IMG/VR virus record: IMGVR_UViG_3300045241_000089 | Span: 1-45,964 of that record | Origin: a virus | DNA length: 45,964 nucleotides | Strand: one strand, 5' to 3' | In this document: positions 14,144-22,233 of the stretch, piece after piece | How the letters are laid out: the number at the start of each line of letters is the position of its first letter | Position numbering within the stretch: position 1 is the first letter of the stretch | Notes under the pieces: generated by a model | The model's input: only the letters and a program-made list of their open reading frames with translations | What the model was told of the DNA's origin: nothing | Database searches by the model: none | Position numbers and translations under genes: made by a program

Positions 14144-15957
14144 CGTATGTGGGGTCGTTTATGACCGACGCTAACGACCATAGTAGAAGATTCTCCGGGA
14201 ATGGATGCGAACATAGCTCCCGCAATTATCGCTGCCCCGGTCGCATTGGGATGGACCTGTTCCGCCAAAAAGTCCGCCGTATTCTTGTTTATCGACGGGT
14301 CCGGGTTCCCCACAAACACTTTATTGTATTTCGCTGCAACTGCGGTCTGTACTTCCTGGATCTGTTTCACACCCGCATCGGTGAGTTCTTCGACACGGTT
14401 TTTCTCGCCACCTTCCTCATTACCATACCCCGTAGCCGTAAGACGCAAGGCATTCTCTATGAGGATGATGGGTGGACTTTCCGCCTCGATACCCCACCAA
14501 TCAAACCAAACATTTGCCGTATGTCCGGCAGGGCAGCCGGCGTAGACCACTTTGATTGTTTGTGCCCCGGCCGAGAGAGTTCCTGCCGGGATTCGGATTC
14601 CTACCGCCGTGTTACCTTCTATTTTGGTAGCTCCAAAGATGGTTGCTTTGCCAAGGGTGCCAATATTCAGTGTGTTGCTGACGGTCGTACCGGCTTCGTT
14701 CTTGGCGAGCATCGTGCCAGACGTGATGGTCGGTGATACCACAGTCGCAATCGTGATGGCCTGCCCACCATAGGTGGCGGGTGTTTTGATTTCGAGTTCG
14801 GCTTCTTCTTCAACCATGAAGTGCATGGTTGTACCAGAGAAGAGTCCAACTTCAAAAACTTTTTCTGCCCATTGGTTTTCGCCTTTACTATTTTTAGGAT
14901 AAGTGACAGAGGCGTGTGTATCCTCAAAGATTGCACTACACCGCAGACGATTGATCACCAGTTCCAAACACGGCGGGTAAAGGATAGGGAAGTTCACTTT
15001 CCCGAGGAAACACCAATCGTTTATGCCCCATATCAGGTACACATAAGAAAGCGTAGTGGTCCAAGGAGAAGCCGCTTTGGAAGGCGCATATTTTTCCAGG
15101 ACAGTTGAATAGCCACCTTTCGGATGGTGACCTTCGGCCAGTATGCCGACGGTAAGATACGATCCACCAACCGCGTTGTTATCCTCGGCTTTGCCCAGTT
15201 TCGTTGCTACAAGTTTCGTTTGCCGAAACGTTTCGTTTTCCGGCATCGCTCCTTCGCCATAGGAGTGCCCGAACACCGTAAGGCCTGAGATTTTGCTGGC
15301 AAGATAGTGCGCTTCAATGCGTGTGAGGTTCAGCGCCGTACTGTAAACCGCAACTTCATCTATGCGGCCATTCCAGGGTTGGCTGGTCGCAAGGCGTCCA
15401 CCTATACGAATCGGTCCTGCAAAGGTCGGGATCGGTCCCGCCATCGCTTTTTCGCCAATGAGAACCGCGTTACGGTAAAGCTTTAGTGTCCCGGTGCCAT
15501 AAGTCAGGACAACATGTGAGTAGGCCCCCAGTGTCAGTGCTGGCGCTATGATCTGGGTAGCACCTTTCGCTACGACGATGAGTTTCAACGTAGCGTCCAT
15601 CACGAGGCTAACGCCTTCACCTTCTTCTTCCGCCGTATTTCCTTTCTGGAAGGCAGCGTAGAAAGTGGCTTTAGCCGCTGGTGACAGCCACATCTCAAAC
15701 GTGAAGGTTTCTGTCAACGCAGCAAGTGCGGCCACGTTCGCAACACTGATGTAATCCGCGCTGTTATTCGGGAATTCGCCAGCCTTATCCGTATCGCCCG
15801 ATATCGCACCCGTCACCAGTTTTACTACCCCGTGGTAGACGCCGTTCTGTTTCAGCGAGCCTTTATCGACCGCTGCGCCTTCCGTTTCGCTGCCGGCATC
15901 ATCTATCCGATACCAGACAAGCGGTTTGTCTACTTCGACTTCGCTGACGTAGCTCAC
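14140..15957 (-). CDS. Tail protein with LamG-like and SGNH hydrolase domains
   Basis: 605 aa from GTG 15957 (GTGA overlap). Residues 1-220 look like a LamG/concanavalin lectin domain: KPLVWYRIDD, FTFEMWLSP, YSHVVLTYGTGTLKLYRN, IRIGGR, WNGRIDEVAVYSTALNLTRI. Residues 225-600 look like an SGNH hydrolase: block I FGHSYGEG with Ser232 (GHS instead of GDS), NNAVGGSY, block III GINDW with Asn313, and block V VHPNATG with His569 (ExxH in place of DxxH), with a beta insert between. Such proteins bind surface glycans and remove acyl groups. A receptor-binding, glycan-modifying tailspike is the likely role; substrate unknown. Confidence 0.75.
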   Translation of the reverse strand: MSYVSEVEVDKPLVWYRIDDAGSETEGAAVDKGSLKQNGVYHGVVKLVTGAISGDTDKAGEFPNNSADYISVANVAALAALTETFTFEMWLSPAAKATFYAAFQKGNTAEEEGEGVSLVMDATLKLIVVAKGATQIIAPALTLGAYSHVVLTYGTGTLKLYRNAVLIGEKAMAGPIPTFAGPIRIGGRLATSQPWNGRIDEVAVYSTALNLTRIEAHYLASKISGLTVFGHSYGEGAMPENETFRQTKLVATKLGKAEDNNAVGGSYLTVGILAEGHHPKGGYSTVLEKYAPSKAASPWTTTLSYVYLIWGINDWCFLGKVNFPILYPPCLELVINRLRCSAIFEDTHASVTYPKNSKGENQWAEKVFEVGLFSGTTMHFMVEEEAELEIKTPATYGGQAITIATVVSPTITSGTMLAKNEAGTTVSNTLNIGTLGKATIFGATKIEGNTAVGIRIPAGTLSAGAQTIKVVYAGCPAGHTANVWFDWWGIEAESPPIILIENALRLTATGYGNEEGGEKNRVEELTDAGVKQIQEVQTAVAAKYNKVFVGNPDPSINKNTADFLAEQVHPNATGAAIIAGAMFASIPGESSTMVVSVGHKRPHIR

Positions 15958-16277
15958 GCGAGCAGGATCATGTAGGCGACACCATCTTTGCTGGTTCTAG
16001 CGTCCACCCAGATCTGAGTCGCGTCGCACACGTCGATCGCGATGCTCTGCGATTGTTTCAGTTCGATGCCGCGCTGTTCAGGTGTCGCCTGTTCTCCGGC
16101 TTTCGCCTTCACGTTTTTATCCCCGATCACCACCGATTCTGTGTTTGTGGAGAGCGCTTGGATCAAAACCGTCTTCGCGCCGAAGGACGAGCCAGATGTA
16201 GGGATCTGCACAGCTGTCCCAGCCGTTGTGACTTTTACGGCGAGGGGCGTAAGGATGGTTGTCCCGGATTCGGCCAT
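15954..16277 (-). CDS. Small beta-rich virion protein
   Basis: 107 aa. TILTPLAVKVTTAGTAVQIP, SFGAKTVLIQALSTNTESVV and IELKQSQSIAIDVCDATQIW are the strands of a small beta sandwich seen in phage head or appendage proteins; similar in plan to the 92-aa protein at 9585-9863. Overlaps the upstream gene by TGATG and the SGNH gene by GTGA. Function unknown. Confidence 0.65.
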   Translation of the reverse strand: MAESGTTILTPLAVKVTTAGTAVQIPTSGSSFGAKTVLIQALSTNTESVVIGDKNVKAKAGEQATPEQRGIELKQSQSIAIDVCDATQIWVDARTSKDGVAYMILLA

Positions 16278-16657
16278 CAGGCGGGTTCCTGTTCTCTTAT
16301 GTGACGGGGCTTTTTCCGGTGGTCGATCCGTACGGGTTCAGGGCGGTGAGAGAGCGCAGACTCGATCGTGTCCGCATACCTTCTTGACTGGTCGCGTTCC
16401 TTTGTACGGATGCTGAGTTTCCGCTCGAGGTCCGCTTTCTCCTTCGTCCAAGCGCTCTGCTCGAGCATCCCGAGGAGCCTGCCGGCCTCTTTGACGCAGT
16501 TCTCGCAGATGATCGCGTCATCCATCGTGACCTGGACGGCCTCGGGTTTGCCGTAGCCACGATCGAGCGCCGCGTCGAAGTCAATGTGTCTGAGCTGCGG
16601 CTGTTGGTTGAAACACGCGGCACAGTACTGCGGCGTGTTCGCAAGTTTGATCGTCAC
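16277..16657 (-). CDS. Zinc-ribbon-like protein after TerL
   Basis: 126 aa from GTG 16657, chosen because it overlaps the TerL stop (GTGA). Two CxxC pairs, QYCAACFNQQ and IICENCVKEA, about 40 residues apart, suggest one zinc site; the second half is a charged helix (KADLERKLSIRTKERDQSRR). Unknown role, perhaps DNA or protein binding in packaging. Longer frames inside TerL are not supported. Confidence 0.6.
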   Translation of the reverse strand: MTIKLANTPQYCAACFNQQPQLRHIDFDAALDRGYGKPEAVQVTMDDAIICENCVKEAGRLLGMLEQSAWTKEKADLERKLSIRTKERDQSRRYADTIESALSHRPEPVRIDHRKKPRHIREQEPA

Positions 16658-18183
16658 GCGAAGATTCCTCCCATGTTCCCGGCGGCAGGTATCCTCTTCC
16701 GCCTGTAGCTTTTCCCGGTCATCTCTTCTTTCATTCTCAGGTCGAATTCGTTCTGCGGCACCCAACCCTGCTCCTCCGGGGACGTGTACGGTCTACTGGC
16801 TACGACATAACGAAGGGCATCGAGGAGATGGTCGTCGGTCTTCACCGGCTTCTCCTTCGCATCGTCCTCGGTCCTCGTAGGGGTCGCCCAGCGGTACTTG
16901 CGGAACTCATCTATCAGGGACTGGCAGTTCGCGGTCACGAGCAACCTGTGGGCTTCGAGGCGCACCTTTACCGCGCTGATCCCCGCCGTCACCGAGTTCT
17001 GCCCCAAGATCGTGAAAATCCCCTGGTCCGTGTACTCCATCTGGTCGCTACGCCCCGTCTGGTGGACGATATTCCTCGCTGAGGGGTCAATCACGTACTG
17101 GTCGGGCTGAAGGCTGATAATCGCCCCGTCCGGGGCTTTCTGGCCCCACTTCGCGTTTATCAGCTTGATCGCGTCGCACGTCTGCTTGACGTTGTATTTC
17201 TCAAGCGCGAGCTCATCGAAGACTACGAGGGTGTCCTCGGTCGTCAGATACGTCCAGACAACAGCCGCCATATGACGCATGCCGGGGTCAATCCCAACGT
17301 ATATGCGGGAGCCGGGAGGAACCTCGCGGATCTCCGGTATGACGTGCATGTTCCTCGAGAAATCGTCGTAGATCATCCCCGCGAAATGGACAAACCTCCC
17401 GGACTTCCGGGCGTCCCGCTCCTCCTTGGACAATCCCTTCAGAACCCGGATCTTCGTGACCTCATCCAGATACGGGTTGTCGTCCATGTCCACCAGGACC
17501 ACGATCCCGTCCTCCAGCTTACGCTTAGTCCAAGGCTCCCAGATCTCATCGAACATCCAAGACATCCCATGCAGCGGGGTCATCGTGAACAGCTCGTCCC
17601 CGCCATAGTCGATGAGGCGCATCAGACCCTCTTTGCGAATGTTGGAAGGGGGCTCCTCGTCGTAGTGGATCCGGTGCTTGGCTGCGCCCCCGAACTTGTC
17701 CAGATCCTGCTCGAAGGTCAGGAAGTCGATCGTGGACCCGTTCTGGAAAGACAGCTTGCGGAGGCTCTTGTCGTAGGCCTTGTCGAACCTTCCGCCCCGC
17801 AGCTGGCTCTTAGGGGCCCACTCCCTTAGCTTCTGGAAGATCACGCCCTCCATCGTGGACGTAAAATCCGGAGCCACAATCCGAACATGGGTCGGAGGAT
17901 CAAACTTCTTGTAAGGACGTAGATGTTCGGGGAGGCAGTCCTCGTCCACACACTGAATCAGATCATCCAGGATCCCAGCAGTAGTCTTCCCGGAGCGGTT
18001 CCCGCCGAGGAACGCCTTCAACGGCAGCACTGAGGAATGGAAGATCTTCTGCTTCGGGTGAGGCTCGTACCCGAGGAGCGGGTTCTCCGCGTATTTCGCC
18101 TCCAAAACCTCCAGGAGACGCGCGGCGTCCTGCTGCTGGGCGGCCGGGAGGCTGCTGATCTTCCCCCGGTCGATCTTCAGCAC
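16654..18183 (-). CDS. terL: Terminase large subunit
   Basis: 509 aa from GTG 18183. The ATPase-nuclease motor that packages DNA into the head. Walker A GGNRSGKT at 60-67, Walker B RIHYDEE at 171-177 with catalytic Glu, coupling FTMTPLHG near 200, nuclease acids in VGIDPG (Asp299), YVIDPSAR (Asp366) and DDHLLDALRYV (451-460). All core parts are present and the length is usual. It lies after a set of small paralogous genes; no small subunit is recognised next to it (a candidate lies at 37312-37812). Confidence 0.93.
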   Translation of the reverse strand: MLKIDRGKISSLPAAQQQDAARLLEVLEAKYAENPLLGYEPHPKQKIFHSSVLPLKAFLGGNRSGKTTAGILDDLIQCVDEDCLPEHLRPYKKFDPPTHVRIVAPDFTSTMEGVIFQKLREWAPKSQLRGGRFDKAYDKSLRKLSFQNGSTIDFLTFEQDLDKFGGAAKHRIHYDEEPPSNIRKEGLMRLIDYGGDELFTMTPLHGMSWMFDEIWEPWTKRKLEDGIVVLVDMDDNPYLDEVTKIRVLKGLSKEERDARKSGRFVHFAGMIYDDFSRNMHVIPEIREVPPGSRIYVGIDPGMRHMAAVVWTYLTTEDTLVVFDELALEKYNVKQTCDAIKLINAKWGQKAPDGAIISLQPDQYVIDPSARNIVHQTGRSDQMEYTDQGIFTILGQNSVTAGISAVKVRLEAHRLLVTANCQSLIDEFRKYRWATPTRTEDDAKEKPVKTDDHLLDALRYVVASRPYTSPEEQGWVPQNEFDLRMKEEMTGKSYRRKRIPAAGNMGGIFA

Positions 18184-18211
18184 TGCTGGTTCCGTGCAGA
18201 CGATTGAAGCA

Positions 18212-18493
18212 TTACGGGGAGATTTCTTTCATGTTCCCTTCCAGCACAGCCAGAACCGCCCCAGAGTCAAGCCCCGGATAGGAACGCACCACCGCCCTCA
18301 CAGCATCTTTGATCGCGTTCGCGCCTTCGACCTTCATCACAACAGCGTCTTCCGGCTGCCCCGTGAAGGCGGGCGAAAGTTCCGTGCCCGTCACCTTCGC
18401 TTTGGCAACCGTGATGCCTTCGCCCAACGACTGGTTCGCGGGCTGTTTCCCAAACTGTTCCCTGCGGTTGAAAACGACCCAGAAGTCCGTCAT
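18212..18493 (-). CDS. Small paralogous virion-module protein (copy 2)
   Basis: 93 aa, opening TDFWVVFNRREQFGKQ and with GANAIKDAVRAVVRSYPG toward the end. Shares the F-x-V-x-F-x start and the A-I-x-x-A-V-R-A-V-x-x-Y helix with copies at 13636, 18493 and 18813. TGATG overlap with the upstream copy; 28 nt before TerL. Function unknown. Confidence 0.65.
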   Translation of the reverse strand: MTDFWVVFNRREQFGKQPANQSLGEGITVAKAKVTGTELSPAFTGQPEDAVVMKVEGANAIKDAVRAVVRSYPGLDSGAVLAVLEGNMKEISP

Positions 18494-18813
18494 CAGACAA
18501 CAACCCGGAAGTTCGTTTTGTTCGGTTTCACAACAGCCCTCGACCCCCCAGCAGTCGTCCCATACTTCAACCGGACCACTTCAACAGCTTCCGCAGCACT
18601 ACTCGCCTTCACTTCAACCAGGTACGCCGTCGCCACATTACTCCCCACCTGGGCCAGAAGCCCCGCTTCCGTCGTCAGCCCCGTCCCTTCGAATTCGGCA
18701 GCGCCGGCGATCGTAGCTTCTTCTTTCGCCCCCAGTTTTTCCTGGAACGGGATGTTGTACCCGGAGGCTGCCTGCTGGATGTCGAACGCCACCAGATACG
18801 CTTCGATCGCCAT
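18493..18813 (-). CDS. Small paralogous virion-module protein (copy 3)
   Basis: 106 aa from ATG 18813, chosen for the TAATG overlap. Opens AIEAYLVAFDIQQAASGYNI and has SSAAEAVEVVRLKYG before a Lys/Val tail. Same plan as copies 1, 2 and 4. The central YLVEVKASSAAEAVEVVR part reads as strand then helix, as in small alpha/beta domains. Confidence 0.65.
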   Translation of the reverse strand: MAIEAYLVAFDIQQAASGYNIPFQEKLGAKEEATIAGAAEFEGTGLTTEAGLLAQVGSNVATAYLVEVKASSAAEAVEVVRLKYGTTAGGSRAVVKPNKTNFRVVV

Positions 18814-19181
18814 TACGGCACCGCCAGTTCTTCTTTGAGGGCCGTGCTCACACACGCAAGCACCTTGTTATTCGTCAACCCCCCACCAGTCCCCTGCTGC
18901 ACAACCGCAGGAGCAGCTTTCGAAGGGTTCGTGATCCCCCGCGTCAGAAACGTCGCCACAGCCTCAGCCGCTTCCAGCTCCGTTTCCGCTTCGATCGTCA
19001 CGAACGTACACGACTGGGGCTCGCTCGTGATCAGAGGCTTCGCTTCCCCCGGCACCGCTTTCAGACCATTGTTTTTTTCAAGGCCTTTCCCCGTCACCAG
19101 TTCTTTTTCCGCCCACTTGAATTCAGCCTGCGTCCCATAGTTCTGGACGTTATAAAACACCGTATACGGTTTGATCGGCAT
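18813..19181 (-). CDS. Small paralogous virion-module protein (copy 4)
   Basis: 122 aa, with AGGAG 7 nt before ATG. Opens PIKPYTVFYNVQNYGTQ and holds CTFVTIEAETELEAAEAVA in the strand-helix part. First gene of the paralogue trio before TerL and the one with its own good ribosome site. Confidence 0.65.
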   Translation of the reverse strand: MPIKPYTVFYNVQNYGTQAEFKWAEKELVTGKGLEKNNGLKAVPGEAKPLITSEPQSCTFVTIEAETELEAAEAVATFLTRGITNPSKAAPAVVQQGTGGGLTNNKVLACVSTALKEELAVP

Positions 19182-19553
19182 TCACCTGCTCCTTTCAGCG
19201 GCCGTAACATCCCGGCCCTGAAGCCGGCTTTCATCGTGATACCTGAGACTCATCTTCCCCGTTTCCCCTCTAGAATGGGCTTCCGGGGGTTTTTCGGCCA
19301 TCGCATCAGCCTCCGAAGCCCGCTTGCTGAGCTTCAGCCGCGCAACGGGCCCCGGCGACAAAGGACCGAAATCCCTCTTCCCCGCAGACTTCCGAGGCAG
19401 ACGCGGGACTCCGGGCTTGTTACTCTCGTTCGATTCCGAAGACCCCCCCACATGGTTGGGAAGCTTCCCCTTCGTCACCGCCTGCCACCTCGCCGCGATC
19501 TGCGGATGATTCGCCCACATGAACCGCTGCTGCGAACTGCTAACGAAGGGCAC
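19182..19553 (-). CDS. Small conserved phage protein with QQRFMWANHP motif
   Basis: 123 aa from GTG 19553 (TTG 19577 is also possible). Residues near the start read FVSSSQQRFMWANHPQIAAR, a motif that recurs in short proteins of many phages, followed by a disordered Ser/Pro/Arg-rich tail. Function unknown. The start lies within the micro-gene at 19540-19614, which fits translational coupling. Confidence 0.6.
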   Translation of the reverse strand: MPFVSSSQQRFMWANHPQIAARWQAVTKGKLPNHVGGSSESNESNKPGVPRLPRKSAGKRDFGPLSPGPVARLKLSKRASEADAMAEKPPEAHSRGETGKMSLRYHDESRLQGRDVTAAERSR

Positions 19554-19614
19554 GAATGATCCAGATGACCGCGACAATGATCGCCAGAATCACAAGGACG
19601 GCAATCAGGCTCAT
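19540..19614 (-). CDS. 24-aa single-span membrane peptide
   Basis: ATG 19614 overlaps the TGA of the HNH gene (ATGA). Almost the whole peptide is hydrophobic (LIAVLVILAIIVAVIWII) with an Arg-containing end. The length, overlap and clean TM character support a real micro-gene, one of several here. Function unknown; in the P22-like order nothing is expected at this point. Confidence 0.6.
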   Translation of the reverse strand: MSLIAVLVILAIIVAVIWIIRALR

Positions 19615-20138
19615 AGGATCTCCTTCAAGTTCGAGGTCTTCGCGCCAGCACCAACAAACGGGCTCACGTAGGATTCCGGCTCGACCCCGGGACTCCGGAC
19701 GACCATCTTTGGATGCTCGCCGTTATGGCAGGGACGACAAAGCACAAGCACGTTTGAAGGCACGTGAGGGCCGCCCTGGGCCACCGGAACGATGTGATGG
19801 ACCTCCAGCCCATCCAGGACCCCGCACCGCTCACAGACCCCCCCACGCTCCAGGATGAACAGCCGACGATAGTAGTTAGAGTTCCCCCGCTCGCCCCTTC
19901 GCGACTTATTGTTCCAGCGCCGACCGCAGTATTCCGAGCAAGCGACCTGCCGCTCCATCCGGGGCTGAAACCGCTCCCCACACATCACACAGGTCTTCTC
20001 AGCCAACTTCTTGGCTTTGCCCTTCTCCCGGCCATACTTCGCCGCGCTCCGACAGCTCTTCGAGCAGTAGTCAGGCCGACGCCCCGGAACGTGGGGATTC
20101 TTCGCAGGGAGCGGAGTATCGCACCATAGGCAATTCAT
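19611..20138 (-). CDS. HNH endonuclease 3 with zinc fingers, near terminase
   Basis: 175 aa. Zinc pairs in MNCLWC, YCSKSC, TCVMC and ACSEYC (two treble-clef-like fingers), then the HNH core VCERCGVLDGLEVHHIVPVA with NVLVLCRPCHNGEH. HNH proteins close to terminase genes often help packaging-linked cleavage, but a homing nuclease is equally possible. It is first in the leftward virion block; TAGACT lies 6 nt before ATG 20138, so the mRNA would be leaderless. Confidence 0.85.
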   Translation of the reverse strand: MNCLWCDTPLPAKNPHVPGRRPDYCSKSCRSAAKYGREKGKAKKLAEKTCVMCGERFQPRMERQVACSEYCGRRWNNKSRRGERGNSNYYRRLFILERGGVCERCGVLDGLEVHHIVPVAQGGPHVPSNVLVLCRPCHNGEHPKMVVRSPGVEPESYVSPFVGAGAKTSNLKEIL

Positions 20139-20426
20139 GGTGAGAGTCTACCACGCGGGACTCCCCCTAGAAATGCCGCGAGGGCTCCCAGATCCCTCTA
20201 CCACCCACTCCAAGACTCTGAGCACGCGGCTGATCCGCCCCCACCCCCTGCCCCGTATTGCTTGGCTTTGCTTGCTTTGCTACGTGCAGGCCCGTAGGGG
20301 GCTCCTGGAGGGCTTTGGATGGGCGGGAGGTAGTGGTTGCTAGGTCGGGTACGGATGGGCGTAAGGCCAGTGTTTATAAGGCTCTGAGGACGTAACGCGA
20401 GCGGAAGGTTGGGCGTGCCCGTCGTG
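20139..20426. promoter_or_regulatory. Non-coding stretch upstream of HNH 3 (promoter for leftward block)
   Basis: No open frame with gene-like composition is seen on either strand. Next to the HNH start the minus strand reads TAGACT-N6-ATG, a leaderless -10 arrangement. A GCTTGGCTTTGCTTGCTTTGC run at 20259-20279 is a short T/G/C repeat of unknown meaning. The region probably holds the promoter that feeds the TerL-to-tail genes. Confidence 0.4.
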
Positions 20427-20591
20427 TTAGCGGGCGGTTAGCTCAGCCATCCAAGTCTGCTTCTCGGTGCGTCTAGCCGGCTTTCTGCGGCCTCGTAGGC
20501 TCTTTTCGCAGAAGTAGCAGCATGGGCTCCAGGCGGCTCTGCGGCGTTTCTTGGCTCGTTTGCTGCCGTTCCTTGGGATTTGGAGGCTCAT
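20427..20591 (-). CDS. 54-aa basic CxxC protein
   Basis: ATG 20591, TAA 20427. Highly basic with one metal-type motif: SKRAKKRRRAAWSPCCYFCE, then SLRGRRKPARR and TWMAELTAR. WSPCCYFC suggests zinc binding; the charge suggests nucleic acid binding. TAGAAT lies 6 nt before the ATG, a leaderless -10 box as for other genes here. Too short to be named. Confidence 0.6.
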   Translation of the reverse strand: MSLQIPRNGSKRAKKRRRAAWSPCCYFCEKSLRGRRKPARRTEKQTWMAELTAR

Positions 20592-20689
20592 AGATCCATT
20601 CTAAGGCTCTCGGTTGGGTCGGCCTTTACGATCCGATGGGCTAAAAGGTGTTGATTTGCGGGCTTTTAGGGGTTGGGGGAATCTTTATG

Positions 20690-20717
20690 TTGGTTCTGCC
20701 CGATGATGTGTTAGGGT
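20690..20717 (+). promoter_or_regulatory. Sigma70-like promoter for the plus-strand genes
   Basis: TTGGTT (20690-20695), 16-nt spacer, TAGGGT (20712-20717). Start would be near 20724, giving a leader of about 24 nt with AGGAG before ATG 20748. The 20592-20747 stretch is the divergent gap between the two transcription directions. Confidence 0.5.
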
Positions 20718-20747
20718 AGTGTCTGTCAACTAGGTTAGGAGTTGAAA

Positions 20748-20978
20748 ATGAGGTCCACAGTCGGAACATCAGCTAATCCACTTAGTGCCTGGAACGGCGA
20801 AGAGGCAATAAGGGCTGCGGTCGAGCTTTGGAAGTTTGAAGCTGGCAAGGAAGGCCGCCAATACCCACGCAAGCCGGACGACATACAGACCGCGCTTCTT
20901 GCGATCCGGCTCTACTGCGAACGCGAGGGCCAGGACTTTGCCACACTCGTCGCCGGTTTGCAACCCATCACCCGCTAG
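20748..20978 (+). CDS. 76-aa unknown protein
   Basis: ATG 20748 with AGGAG 6 nt upstream (a TTG at 20742 is less likely). Helical: EEAIRAAVELWKFEAGKEGR, then IQTALLAIRLYCEREGQDFA. No family recognised. First gene of a short plus-strand cluster with its own promoter. Confidence 0.55.
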   Translation: MRSTVGTSANPLSAWNGEEAIRAAVELWKFEAGKEGRQYPRKPDDIQTALLAIRLYCEREGQDFATLVAGLQPITR

Positions 20979-21006
20979 TTCATCTATCGAAAGGTTAGGG
21001 TCGAAG

Positions 21007-21222
21007 ATGTCTGAGAACGTATATCTCATAAGGGTTTTCCGGGGCGATGAGGTCATCAACGGGACGTACTGCTCATCTCTTGGGAGGGCGAGGCACGATG
21101 GCCGGATCCTGGTCCGCTGCTTTGAGGCGACTCGCTTTGAGGTCGAACACACCAGCATGCAGAAGGCTCGTGATATTCTGCGGGGAATCGCCATGAAAAC
21201 TTCGGAGGCGGCTCGAGCCTAA
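21007..21222 (+). CDS. 71-aa unknown protein, leaderless
   Basis: ATG 21007 lies 5 nt after a TAGGGT box (20996-21001), with no ribosome site, so a leaderless mRNA is likely. Opens SENVYLIRVFRGDEVINGTY, an alpha/beta type start, with a basic end. Not recognised. Longer upstream frames have shadow composition. Confidence 0.55.
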   Translation: MSENVYLIRVFRGDEVINGTYCSSLGRARHDGRILVRCFEATRFEVEHTSMQKARDILRGIAMKTSEAARA

Positions 21223-21252
21223 CCCTCCAGTCATCTCCCAGAAGCGCAGCGG

Positions 21253-21277
21253 CCCCGGTTTGGGAAGTAACCCGGGG
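21253..21277 (+). terminator. Weak hairpin terminator
   Basis: CCCCGGTT pairs with AACCCGGGG (one bulged C), 30 nt after the 71-aa gene; the tail is only weakly T-rich. Confidence 0.4.
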
Positions 21278-21378
21278 TCGTTTGCGTTCTAGGACGTTCG
21301 TCTAATTGTTCAAGTTTGCAGGAGTTTTGGGCGATGAGGCGTATAGAGCAGGACTAATCCCGACTGTTAGGAGTTGAG

Positions 21379-21564
21379 ATGAGCCTTAGAACCATTTCAG
21401 ACCGTATCGATGAGCGCAGGATTGCTTTGAGGGACCTGGAACAGCTGGCGTGGGAGGAGGTCGCTCGGATCAGGACCGAATGGATGCCCGAGCAGGTGTC
21501 CGCGCAGATGCCGGCTTCGCTGGTTATCGACGTATTGAGCGTTTCGCCTCAGAGCAGCCTGTAG
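21379..21564 (+). CDS. 61-aa unknown protein
   Basis: ATG 21379 with TAGGAG 5 nt upstream, the same ribosome site pattern as the gene at 20748 (TTAGGAGTTGA). Charged helix: ISDRIDERRIALRDLEQLAW, then VARIRTEWMPEQVSAQ. Followed by a strong terminator. Not recognised. Confidence 0.55.
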   Translation: MSLRTISDRIDERRIALRDLEQLAWEEVARIRTEWMPEQVSAQMPASLVIDVLSVSPQSSL

Positions 21565-21586
21565 CGGCCTCTCGCGGCAATTCATA

Positions 21587-21625
21587 GGGTCGGCTAGGGA
21601 ATCATCCTAGTCGGCCCTTTATTTT
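21587..21625 (+). terminator. Strong rho-independent terminator
   Basis: GGGTCGGCTAGG pairs with CCTAGTCGGCCC (12 bp with two G-U pairs, 7-nt loop), followed by TTTATTTT. It ends the plus-strand cluster after the 61-aa gene. Confidence 0.88.
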
Positions 21626-21666
21626 GCTCTCGCGGCGATTCTAGGCTTGGGGTAGGGTAAGGAGGT

Positions 21667-21807
21667 ATGCGCGGCGAAACGACTCTCGTGGTCGCCTTCA
21701 TGTGCCTAGTGCTCGCCGTCAACTGGTTCCTAAACTGGGGTGCGGCCCTAATCGTGATGGCAGCTTTACTGCTGGCGATCTGGTTGATCGAGCGCCGATC
21801 CTCATAA
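21667..21807 (+). CDS. 46-aa membrane protein
   Basis: ATG 21667 after AAGGAGGT (very close) and a TAGGGT box at 21653. After a short N-terminus there are two hydrophobic stretches, LVVAFMCLVLAVNWFL and ALIVMAALLLAIWLI, ending in IERRSS. Two-span or hairpin membrane peptide. Holin-like size, but far from the lysis genes. Function unknown. Confidence 0.6.
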   Translation: MRGETTLVVAFMCLVLAVNWFLNWGAALIVMAALLLAIWLIERRSS

Positions 21808-22044
21808 GGCTCTTCTGGCGTCAAGGAGCGGGATCCGGTCGCCTTGGCGGTCAATGGACACGCGATAACGCTCTACCTTGCGTTCTCGGGCCATTACTTT
21901 GCGGGCTTTGCGTTCGCAACCTCGCCGCGTCAACGCAAAGATCGTCGTGCTCACCAGGCGACATTCCCAACGCAAACCGCCGATCCACTGGCTATCGGCA
22001 CAACGTTCAACAATCGCGGAGTCCACGTTCCAAGCCTCTCGCAA
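21802..22044 (-). CDS. Possible 80-aa basic protein
   Basis: TTG 22044 (or GTG 22026). The product has a natural look: WNVDSAIVERCADSQWIGGL, then basic and Arg rich. It is convergent with the 46-aa membrane gene by a 6-nt overlap. No family, uncertain start; may not be expressed. Confidence 0.4.
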   Translation of the reverse strand: MREAWNVDSAIVERCADSQWIGGLRWECRLVSTTIFALTRRGCERKARKVMARERKVERYRVSIDRQGDRIPLLDARRAL

Positions 22045-22180
22045 TTCGTATCACCTCGAGCGCCCGGTCCTCAGCAAGCCTCCGGCTGAACATCGGAAGG
22101 TCTCCGTCAGCCACTTGGGCTAGGAGACGCTGAGCTAGAAGATGGGCTCTGAGGGCTAAGTCCTCTTGCGCTGAGGGCAT
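22007..22180 (-). CDS. Possible 57-aa helical protein
   Basis: ATG 22180 (ATG 22213 gives 68 aa). The product is helical (LALRAHLLAQRLLAQVADGD, then RALEVIRIARGLERGL). It overlaps the next minus gene by 38 nt. It would be transcribed divergently from the GIY-YIG gene. Weak support. Confidence 0.4.
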   Translation of the reverse strand: MPSAQEDLALRAHLLAQRLLAQVADGDLPMFSRRLAEDRALEVIRIARGLERGLRDC

Positions 22181-22233
22181 ACTACGCCCGCAGTTCCGCG
22201 ACATTTCTAGCACGTTTAGCCGCCCGGCTCAAG

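Noticed and set aside
13555-14736. 393-codon open frame on the plus strand
   Set aside because: It lies opposite three minus-strand genes with natural composition and overlap signals; its product is Phe/Arg-rich shadow.
20139-20747. Integrase, attachment site or repressor in the divergent region
   Set aside because: No recombinase gene is seen anywhere in the window and no tRNA-end sequence was found, so no lysogeny module is claimed.
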